NCBI GenBank assembly: GCA_900321335.1
Contig: ONVR01000303.1
Location: forward strand, 1 to 6,705
Length of the DNA: 6,705 bases
Origin: an uncultured Eubacteriales bacterium
Lineage (GTDB): Bacteria > Bacillota > Clostridia > Oscillospirales > Oscillospiraceae
Reading direction: 5' to 3'
The notes beneath the pieces were generated by a model, which ran no database searches, was not told where the DNA came from, and saw nothing but the letters and a program-made list of their open reading frames with translations. Positions 1 to 5,331 of this stretch are shown here, piece by piece. The position numbers and the translations under genes are program-made. Position 1 is the stretch's first letter. Every line of letters starts with the position of its first letter.

Positions 1-845
1 CCCATGATGGCGTCACAGTCGGCAAACGCAGCGCCGATGGTCATGCCGCCGTCAAAGAAGCCGCCTGTGTAAAGCATGGCGATCAGGGAAAACACGATCA
101 GTCCCACGATGGGCAGGATCAGATCGACGACCTTCCCTCGAGCCTGCTCTTGCTCCTGCTCCGCCTCCTGCACGATCTGTCTGGCTCTGGCCTCCAGCTC
201 ATAGCGGCGCATTTTGCCGAAATCCACGGTGAGAATGGAGGTGATCAGGATCAGCGCCAGGGTAAACAGGGAGTAGAAGTTGTAGGGAATGGCCTGCAAA
301 AACAGCTTGAATCCATCTATGGCGGAGCCATCCGGCAGGGATGAGGTCACCGCAGCGGCCCAGGAGGAGATGGGGGCAATGATGCAGATGGGAGCCGCCG
401 TACAGTCAATGATGTAAGCCAGCTTTTCCCGGGAGATTTTGTTTCTGTCGGCAATGGGGCCCATGACGGTGCCCACTGTCAGGCAGTTGAAGTAGTCGTC
501 CACAAAAATGATGATACCCAGCGCCATGGTGGCCAGCAGGGTCTGGCGTCTGCTGGTGATCCTGCGGCCGGCCCACTGGGCATACCGGTGGGTGGCGCCG
601 GACAGATTCATCAGATACACGATCATCCCCAGCAGGACGATAAAGATCAGCACGCCCATGTTGCCGTGGACCTTGTTGGCCATGACGTCAAAGGATGTGG
701 AGATCATGGAAAAGGGGTTAAAGCCCGTAAAGATCCCAGCGCCGACCAGGATTCCGATCAGCAGGGACAGGTTAACCTCCTTGGTGATCAGGCTGATAAT
801 GATGGCCAGCAGCGGCGGCACCATCGCCCAAAAGGTTCCGTTCAT
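1..845 (-). CDS. nhaC: NhaC-family Na+/H+ antiporter, N-terminal part (runs off the left edge)
   Basis: Integral membrane antiporter of the NhaC family, expected to exchange Na+ for H+ across the cytoplasmic membrane; some family members carry organic acids instead, so the substrate is inferred. The visible 281 codons begin with ATG at 845 and include hydrophobic segments at about 8-21, 26-40, 64-80, 102-116, 144-166, 185-207 and 240-260. The strongest family signature is VDDYFNCLTVGTVM at residues 115-128, followed by the conserved stretch TAAPICIIAPISSWAA at 149-164. A charged Glu/Gln-rich loop (about 209-238) separates two membrane blocks. The start is preceded by a purine-rich site (GAGAGGGAA, about 855-863) and the reading frame is open to position 1. 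Family members are usually near 450-500 residues, so the C-terminal part is missing only because the window ends. It lies 54 bases downstream of the gatD-like gene and has no obvious promoter of its own, so it is probably co-transcribed with that pair. Confidence 0.85.
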   Translation of the reverse strand, partial: MNGTFWAMVPPLLAIIISLITKEVNLSLLIGILVGAGIFTGFNPFSMISTSFDVMANKVHGNMGVLIFIVLLGMIVYLMNLSGATHRYAQWAGRRITSRRQTLLATMALGIIIFVDDYFNCLTVGTVMGPIADRNKISREKLAYIIDCTAAPICIIAPISSWAAAVTSSLPDGSAIDGFKLFLQAIPYNFYSLFTLALILITSILTVDFGKMRRYELEARARQIVQEAEQEQEQARGKVVDLILPIVGLIVFSLIAMLYTGGFFDGGMTIGAAFADCDAIM

Positions 846-870
846 TTTTTAATTCCCTCTCTCTTATTTT

Positions 871-894
871 TCCCGCGGCTTATTTGCCGCGAAA
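871..894 (-). other. Intergenic hairpin between the gatD-like gene and nhaC
   Basis: In minus-strand RNA, CGCGGC (891-886) pairs with GCCGCG (879-874) around a 6-base loop. Two G-U pairs and one U-A pair extend the stem at its base. The sequence after it is purine-rich (GGAAAAAUAAG), with no U-tract, so it does not look like a standard intrinsic terminator. It sits just upstream of the nhaC ribosome-binding site. It may therefore stabilise the mRNA end, mark a processing point, or tune nhaC expression relative to the upstream pair. The role is inference. Confidence 0.4.
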
Positions 895-899
895 GGTTC

Positions 900-1631
900 T
901 TATCCGATCCTGCGCTTCGGATCGTTAAACTCTTTCAGCCGCACCTCATAGGCGGCTACGGCGTCGTCCTCAAAGGCCAGGGTCACGTCTCCGGCCCCGG
1001 CAAGACGCAGCAGGTATTTGGTGAAATACGGATTGACCACAAGAATCGGGCCGATGAGATAGGTCCCGAAGAAGTTGTGGATGCGGATCCCCTCCAGCTT
1101 CGTCTCCGGGTTGATGCCGCAGCCCCGGATCCCCTGGAAACAGTACCCGCTGCTGTTGTCGGCATAGGTATGGGTAAACTGGCTTTTAAACCCGATGGTC
1201 TGGATCTGGCTTCCCGTCTCGTCGGTAAAGGTGCCCAAAAACGTCCCGTTGAACCGCTGCATCATCTTCCGGACCGCGTGGCCCTCGTACAGACCGAGCC
1301 CTTCTATCCGGCTGCCATCCTCGTTTTCGATATAGCTGCCGAAGACCTCAAAGGCGTTGCCTGTAAAGAGCATCACCGTGCCGGCCTCTATCAGCTCCCG
1401 GAGCCGGTCTGTATAGGGGCGCAGCCGGTCGATCACGTAACCCTGCTCCCGTTCCGGCATGGGGCCCATATAGAGCATGTTGACGTTTTCGGTGACAAAG
1501 CGGGGCGTCTCATTGAGAGACGTGTAACAGAACGCAGCGCGGCTGCCGAGACTCTTTTCCAGATAATCCATATTGAACCGGTCGCCGAAAAGATTGCAGG
1601 CCTCCGTATAGAGCGCTTCAATGATAATCAC
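900..1631 (-). CDS. gatD: GatD-like class I glutamine amidotransferase subunit lacking the catalytic Cys and His
   Basis: A 243-residue protein with the length and fold pattern of GatD, the glutaminase subunit of lipid II isoglutaminyl synthase. In characterised enzymes it supplies ammonia to MurT for amidating peptidoglycan D-glutamate in the cytoplasm. Landmarks matching S. aureus GatD (recalled, not searched) are MGPMPEREQ at 55-63 for the GGGSDREQ region, EDGSRIEGLGLY at 104-115, and NFFGTYLIGPILVVNP at 186-201. The nucleophile elbow reads LFTGNAFEVFG (88-98), where the active family has ICGGYQFLG: Gly91 replaces Cys94. In the TYLHGP motif, Ile193 replaces His189. Flanking residues align without a frameshift, so this is substitution, not damage. 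Cysteines remain at 12, 35, 164 and 171, but none sits at the elbow. The start is GTG at 1631, sharing GTGA with the murT stop, and AGGGGG lies about 8 bases upstream. Fold assignment is firm; glutaminase activity is unlikely. Confidence 0.85.
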   Translation of the reverse strand: MIIIEALYTEACNLFGDRFNMDYLEKSLGSRAAFCYTSLNETPRFVTENVNMLYMGPMPEREQGYVIDRLRPYTDRLRELIEAGTVMLFTGNAFEVFGSYIENEDGSRIEGLGLYEGHAVRKMMQRFNGTFLGTFTDETGSQIQTIGFKSQFTHTYADNSSGYCFQGIRGCGINPETKLEGIRIHNFFGTYLIGPILVVNPYFTKYLLRLAGAGDVTLAFEDDAVAAYEVRLKEFNDPKRRIG

Positions 1632-3010
1632 GCCGTCCGTCCCCCTTTGATGCCGTCCGTCACGGCCTTATGGATCTGCGCGTACGCATCCATCTGGTGC
1701 AGATCGTAGATGATATGCACGTCTTTTCCCTGCTCAAAGTGCAGCAGCTGCGGGATCTCCCCGATCCGGTCAGTACAGTGGATCTTCTCTCTGTCCACCC
1801 CTGCCAGCAGGAGCCGCAGCAGGTAGTCCTTTGCCCGGACGCCCACCACGACGATGTTTTCGATCTCGGGCTTGTTGAGAAACTCGAAATCCGTTTCGTA
1901 AATGTAGCTGAGGTTTTCCGAGGAGGAAATGTTGTCCTCCGTATCCTCGATCATCAGCACGATCTCCTTTCGGCCGGGAAGCTTGCTGACGAAGTCAAAC
2001 ACCACGCTCACCGCCGGGGCGATCCAGCCCTTGGCCATGGTGGAGATGACACGGATCCCCTCCACCGTCTCGCTTTTATACCGGGAACTGACGATCTGCG
2101 TGTCGGCCAGCGCCCGGCGGATCTCCTCGGCACCGATGCCGAAGGTGCGCAGGAAGGTCACGACAGTCAGCTCGTTATAGAGATTGAAAATGCTCTCGGA
2201 CACCAGCGGATACGTCTCCGTCTCCGCCCCGTGAACGATGGTGACCAGTCCCTTTTCCCGGTCAACTGCGGTCACCCGGAAATCCGCATCAGGAGAGTGC
2301 AGGCCGCATCTGGGGCAGCGCACTTTGCCGATGTGGTTGTACCGCACGTAATCATAGGTGAGCAGTTCCTGACAATCGGGGCAGATGCGCATATCGTTGA
2401 TGATGTTGAAACTTTCGGTTTTGTCCCCCGGCTGCTTGTCAATGGCGTAATAGACCCGCCGGTTGTCTTTTTTCAAACTGCTGCTGATGATATCGTCCGC
2501 ATTGAGGATCATCAGGCTCTTTTCCGGCAGGGCCCTGTCGATGATATCAAAGATATAGTGGGGATGGGCGTTGCGCATGCAGGAATCCCGGGCCAGATTG
2601 GTACAGATGGCGTAATCCGGCTGCACGTATGGATAGATCCGCAGAGAGCTGCGCTCGTCCACCTCCAGCACACCGATGGGATACCGGCACCGGTTGAACA
2701 GGTTGACTCCATTGAGCAGACACGTGGCAATGCCGGAGGCAATATTGCCGCCTGCACGGTTGCTCAGAACTTTATGCCCCGTCATCTCCAGGGCGTCCGC
2801 GATCATATTGGTGGTGGTGGTCTTGCCGTTGGTTCCCGTCACCGTGATGATGGTTTCCGGGCGGCCCACATACCGCAGAAAACCCGGGCAGATCTTCAGG
2901 GCAATCTCTCCGGGCAGGTTCGTTCCGTTTCGGTGCATGACGTTTTTCAGTACCTTGCATCCAAGCACTGAGAGCTTCGCCGCGACCAAAGCGATATAAA
3001 ACTTTATCAT
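1628..3010 (-). CDS. murT: MurT-like Mur ligase with zinc ribbon and DUF1727-type C-terminal domain
   Basis: A 460-residue cytoplasmic ATP-dependent ligase of the Mur family. MurT normally activates the D-glutamate carboxylate of lipid II and, with GatD, converts it to D-isoglutamine. Visible in order: an N-terminal RNGTNLPGEIA block (28-38), the ATP loop TGTNGKTTTTN (58-68), VLEVDERS (114-121), the NADD block (170-173), a Cys4 zinc ribbon inserted in the Mur central domain (C210, C213, C232, C235), FNLYNELT (275-282), and a C-terminal MurT-type domain from about 315. Several motifs differ from S. aureus MurT as recalled: FRDQMDRFGE becomes ARDSCMRNAH (140-149), LAKNPAG becomes TMAKGWI (324-330), and DGRDTSWIYDADFE becomes SSENLSYIYETDFE (363-376), so the catalytic-triad Asp349 aligns with Asn366. 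ATP binding therefore looks intact, while the substrate and ammonia sites look changed. The ATG at 3010 has GGAAAGGAAG upstream. It is translationally coupled to the gatD-like gene by a 4-base overlap. Calling it lipid II isoglutaminyl synthase is uncertain. Confidence 0.88.
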   Translation of the reverse strand: MIKFYIALVAAKLSVLGCKVLKNVMHRNGTNLPGEIALKICPGFLRYVGRPETIITVTGTNGKTTTTNMIADALEMTGHKVLSNRAGGNIASGIATCLLNGVNLFNRCRYPIGVLEVDERSSLRIYPYVQPDYAICTNLARDSCMRNAHPHYIFDIIDRALPEKSLMILNADDIISSSLKKDNRRVYYAIDKQPGDKTESFNIINDMRICPDCQELLTYDYVRYNHIGKVRCPRCGLHSPDADFRVTAVDREKGLVTIVHGAETETYPLVSESIFNLYNELTVVTFLRTFGIGAEEIRRALADTQIVSSRYKSETVEGIRVISTMAKGWIAPAVSVVFDFVSKLPGRKEIVLMIEDTEDNISSSENLSYIYETDFEFLNKPEIENIVVVGVRAKDYLLRLLLAGVDREKIHCTDRIGEIPQLLHFEQGKDVHIIYDLHQMDAYAQIHKAVTDGIKGGRTA

Positions 3011-3066
3011 GCTCTTCCTTTCCTCATTTTCCGGTCCCTTGGGCCGTTATTCAAGTCACTTTGTAA

Positions 3067-3075
3067 ATATTACCA
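3067..3075 (-). promoter_or_regulatory. Putative extended -10 promoter of the murT-gatD-nhaC unit
   Basis: On the minus strand this reads TGGTAATAT, a TGn extended -10 element with a -10 hexamer matching TATAAT at four of six positions. A -35 hexamer 17 bases upstream (TGGAGG, about 3093-3098) is poor, as is common with extended -10 promoters. Transcription would start near 3060 and give a leader of about 50 bases before the murT ATG. A second -10-like hexamer, TATAGT at 3095-3100, also lacks a convincing -35. Apart from this, the 146-base gap (3011-3156) holds the murT ribosome-binding site, and I see no clear terminator for the upstream polymerase-YolD unit. Confidence 0.45.
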
Positions 3076-3156
3076 CAATCCGACGCATTCCTCCACTATA
3101 GCGAATTTTTGTAATCAAATATTAAGAAGATGCTCGCGGCGCGTTTTTCTCCGTAT

Positions 3157-3588
3157 TCACAACAACCCGTTCAGGGCGTCGCTGCGGATCTCCGAGATGT
3201 AATCCATATCCACGGCAAAGCCGTCGGAAAAGGCGATCACACGCTCCTGGGGATCGATCAGGGCAAGCTGTCCCGTTTTTTCCAGATACGCCCCGCCCGC
3301 TTTCCAGTCGTCGGGCTTGAAATAAGTGACCGTGACCTCCGGGCGCTGGTCCAAAATCCGGCGCAGGCAGACCATTTTCGCGTTGAGCTCCTCCAGCGCC
3401 GTCTCATCCGGGGTGCGGTACTGCTCCGTCATCCGGGCGGATTCCTCAATGAGCTCCTCATAGCCTGTCAGCGCGGCAAAAGGGGAAAACTGAGCCGCCC
3501 GGTTCTGCAGGGGCATCTGTGGCCGGGATGGGGAAACGTGATGGGGCAGGTCGATGATATCGCCGTATTTCTCTCTGGCGTCGGGCAC
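3157..3588 (-). CDS. YolD-like protein, partner of the Y-family polymerase
   Basis: A 143-residue soluble protein of the YolD-like type (PF08863 by recognition), commonly encoded directly after UvrX/UmuC-like polymerases in Firmicutes. Its biochemical role is not well defined; linkage suggests an accessory or regulatory partner in translesion synthesis. Residues 8-19 (YGDIIDLPHHVS) and 31-45 (AAQFSPFAALTGYEE) form the characteristic N-terminal region. A helical, charged stretch follows (44-80), then a beta-rich C-terminal domain (about 85-135) with VTVTYF, LIDPQERVIAFSDG and VDMDYISEI. No membrane segment or signal peptide is seen. The start is GTG at 3588, supported by GGAGG seven bases upstream (3596-3600). 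The next ATG in frame is Met25, beyond the conserved YGDIIDLP block, so GTG is preferred. The gene begins 23 bases after the polymerase stop, so the two are almost certainly one operon. Confidence 0.82.
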   Translation of the reverse strand: MPDAREKYGDIIDLPHHVSPSRPQMPLQNRAAQFSPFAALTGYEELIEESARMTEQYRTPDETALEELNAKMVCLRRILDQRPEVTVTYFKPDDWKAGGAYLEKTGQLALIDPQERVIAFSDGFAVDMDYISEIRSDALNGLL

Positions 3589-3611
3589 GGTTCTTCCTCC
3601 TCTCCACCCGG

Positions 3612-5135
3612 TCAGGCCTTATGCCCGCCGATCTGACTGTTTCGCTCAATGGCAGTAGCGCCCTCCTGCAGGTTCAGACCCTTGACCACGGCGTTTTTGC
3701 CAAAGCGGTCCCGGATGCTGATCAGCGCCTTCTGCATGCGCATCTCCCGGTCACGGGCCGCCTTTTTCTCCTCTTTTTCCCGTCTGGCTTCCTCGCCGTC
3801 GTCAAACAGGTCCAGCTGCTCCATAGGCGTCTCCTGTGCAAGGGCCTCCTGCTCTGTCAGCAGATGCTCCACGCTCACGGTGAAACGCCGCACGGTCAGC
3901 TTCTTGTCCACGATCCGGTCATACAGCTCTCCCACCGTACGGATCATGGCGCCGGTGGAGGCTGTATACTCCCCGAAATTGGCAGAACCCCTGGCGCTTT
4001 TCGGCACCTGTCTGCCGTAAAAATCCGACTTGACGGCGCCCTCATAGGCGCCGTGGCCAACTTTCAGATTTTCCACGTCGTACCCCACGTGCAGAACCAC
4101 CTGATCGGTCACAAGACCCTTGCGCACCAGATCCTCGCTGAGCAGATCCGCCATTTCACACACCACGATTCGGCCCTTCTCCGCCTCATAGGGCTCCGGC
4201 AGCACCTGTCCGCGGCTGAGACTTCTCGTCTCCGGAACGTAGGATCTGCAGTCTGCGATGGCAACGGGCTCCCAGCCCCAGGCGTGGTCGATGAGCAGCT
4301 CCGCGTTGACGCCGAAGAGCTTGTACAGCAGATCCTCGCTGTACAGCTGTCCGGGCTTTCCAGCGGAACAGCGGGCCACGTCGCCCATGGTGTACAGGCC
4401 GTGGCTCTCCAGCCGGTTGGCCGTGCCCCGTCCCACGCGCCAGAAATCCGTAAGGGGCCGGTGAGTCCACAGCTTCTCCCGGTAGCTTTTCTCGTTAAGA
4501 GCCGCGATCCGGACCCCGTCCGCGTCCGGGGGCATCTTTTTGGCGACGATATCCATGGCGATTTTGGCCAGATACAGGTTGGTCCCGATCCCCGCCGTGG
4601 CGGTGATCCGCGTTTCCCCGAGCACCTGCCGGATGAGCATCATGGCAAAATCATGGGCCGTCATTTTCCACCGGGTCAGATACGGCGTGGCGTCAATAAA
4701 CACCTCGTCGATGGAGTAGATGAGAATATCCTCCGGGGAGACGTACCGCATATAGATCTCCACGATGCTTTTGCTGTAATCCATGTAGTAGGCCATCCTG
4801 GGCTGCGCAATGACCGGCGCCAGCTCCAGAGACGGATCCGCTGCCAGCTCCGAGGCAAATACGGAGCTGCCCGTAAAGCGGTGACCCGGCGCCTGTGCCA
4901 GGCGCTGCCGGTTGATCTCCCGCACCGCCCGGCGCACCTCAAAGAGCCGGGGCCGGCCGGGGATCCCATAGGCCTTCAGCGCCGGGGAGACGGCAAGGCA
5001 GATGGTCTTGTCCGTGCGGCTCTCATCGGCTACCACCAGGTTGGCATCCAGCGGGTCCATTCCCCGCTCGGCGCACTCCACTGAGGCGTAAAAGGACTTC
5101 AGGTCGATTGCGATATACTGCTTTTCCGCTGCCAT
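3612..5135 (-). CDS. Y-family translesion DNA polymerase (UvrX/DinB-like)
   Basis: An error-prone Y-family DNA polymerase that copies past damaged bases, closest in style to the UvrX/YqjW group of Firmicutes. From Met at 5135 it is 507 residues. The first catalytic motif, IAIDLKSFYASVE (8-20), supplies Asp11, with Tyr16 as the likely steric gate. The second, YSIDEVFID (140-148), supplies Asp143 and Glu144. TAGIGTNLYLAKIAMDIVAKK (residues about 180-200) is the conserved palm/fingers stretch, and DFWRVGRGTANRLESHGL (230-247) is the helix-hairpin-helix region of the thumb. A little-finger domain covers about 300-425. QLDLF at 440-444 is a textbook sliding-clamp binding motif. The tail after it is charged and helical and ends with EGATAIERNSQIGGHKA, a C-terminal signature I associate with this subfamily. 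A longer frame opens at 5198, but the start at 5135 fits the family N-terminus and the ribosome-binding site at 5141-5148. The YolD-like gene follows 23 bases downstream. No Firmicutes LexA box (GAAC-N4-GTTC) was seen upstream. Confidence 0.92.
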   Translation of the reverse strand: MAAEKQYIAIDLKSFYASVECAERGMDPLDANLVVADESRTDKTICLAVSPALKAYGIPGRPRLFEVRRAVREINRQRLAQAPGHRFTGSSVFASELAADPSLELAPVIAQPRMAYYMDYSKSIVEIYMRYVSPEDILIYSIDEVFIDATPYLTRWKMTAHDFAMMLIRQVLGETRITATAGIGTNLYLAKIAMDIVAKKMPPDADGVRIAALNEKSYREKLWTHRPLTDFWRVGRGTANRLESHGLYTMGDVARCSAGKPGQLYSEDLLYKLFGVNAELLIDHAWGWEPVAIADCRSYVPETRSLSRGQVLPEPYEAEKGRIVVCEMADLLSEDLVRKGLVTDQVVLHVGYDVENLKVGHGAYEGAVKSDFYGRQVPKSARGSANFGEYTASTGAMIRTVGELYDRIVDKKLTVRRFTVSVEHLLTEQEALAQETPMEQLDLFDDGEEARREKEEKKAARDREMRMQKALISIRDRFGKNAVVKGLNLQEGATAIERNSQIGGHKA

Positions 5136-5140
5136 GGGTT

Positions 5141-5148
5141 CACCGCCT
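5141..5148 (-). promoter_or_regulatory. Shine-Dalgarno site that fixes the polymerase start
   Basis: On the minus strand this reads AGGCGGTG, one mismatch from AGGAGGTG, and ends 5 bases before the ATG at 5135. The upstream alternative ATG at 5198 has only AAAAGAAA before it and would lie almost at the predicted transcription start. The shorter protein is therefore preferred, beginning MAAEKQYIAIDLK. Confidence 0.65.
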
Positions 5149-5206
5149 CTCTCTTCGATCCTTTCGGTCACGGCACCAACTTCCATCGGGCCGCTCATTT
5201 TCTTTT

Positions 5207-5215
5207 AGTATACCA
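5207..5215 (-). promoter_or_regulatory. Putative extended -10 promoter of the polymerase-YolD operon
   Basis: On the minus strand this reads TGGTATACT, a TGn extended -10 with hexamer TATACT (five of six to TATAAT). The hexamer 17 bases upstream, TGGTGA (about 5230-5235), is a weak -35. Transcription would start near 5200, giving a leader of about 65 bases before the ATG at 5135. The same core, TGTGGTA, occurs at the murT promoter. An imperfect inverted repeat, CCTATGG-N7-CCATGGG (5239-5219), spans the -35 and spacer and could be an operator, but the evidence is weak. Confidence 0.5.
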
Positions 5216-5277
5216 CAGCCCATGGATAATCACCATAGGCGCCGTAAAAAAGGGCATGGCCTTTCCCGCGGAAGCAG

Positions 5278-5316
5278 AAAAGGCCGCCGCAGCTTTGACT
5301 GCGGCGGTCGTTTTTT
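5278..5316. terminator. Strong GC hairpin terminator after the MATE gene, possibly bidirectional
   Basis: A perfect 9-base-pair stem, CCGCCGCAG (5284-5292) with CTGCGGCGG (5299-5307), encloses a 6-base loop and can be extended by two pairs (5282-5283 with 5308-5309). On the minus strand it is followed by CCUUUUCUG, and it starts about 16 bases after the MATE stop, so it should end that transcript before the polymerase promoter. On the plus strand it is followed by six Ts (5311-5316), which would stop any read-through in the opposite direction. The remaining bases of the gap (about 5216-5277) contain promoter-proximal sequence and no recognisable gene. Confidence 0.85.
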
Positions 5317-5331
5317 GCATTGCAGGGCGGC

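Noticed and set aside
1330..1380. Sequencing error or frameshift as the cause of the missing GatD cysteine
   Set aside because: The frame is intact on both sides with alignable flanking residues, and a second independent catalytic residue plus the partner's Asp are also replaced.
588..1709. A 373-codon plus-strand open frame spanning nhaC, the intergenic gap and gatD
   Set aside because: It crosses boundaries of two real genes on the other strand, has no ribosome-binding site that I can see and matches no family.
1670..2971. A 433-codon open frame on the plus strand opposite the murT-like gene
   Set aside because: It is antisense to a clear Mur ligase and its protein is rich in His, Asp, Gly and Val with no family motifs, as expected from GC-rich codon bias.
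3095..3100. TATAGT as the main murT promoter -10
   Set aside because: No -35-like hexamer sits at 16-18 bases and there is no extended -10; the TGGTAATAT site closer to the gene is better.
3130..3160. Possible terminator after the YolD-like gene
   Set aside because: The GC-rich bases at about 3134-3141 do not form a convincing stem followed by a U-tract, so no terminator is called.
3621..5084. A 487-codon open frame on the plus strand opposite the polymerase
   Set aside because: It is an antisense shadow of a well-supported Y-family polymerase, with low-complexity composition and no recognisable domain.
5136..5198. A 21-residue N-terminal extension of the polymerase from the ATG at 5198
   Set aside because: There is no good ribosome-binding site, it nearly coincides with the predicted transcription start, and the family N-terminus fits the ATG at 5135.
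5250..5264. Imperfect palindrome AAGGgCATGgCCTT in the MATE-polymerase gap
   Set aside because: It has mismatched pairs, is short and has no second copy in the window, so it is probably chance.
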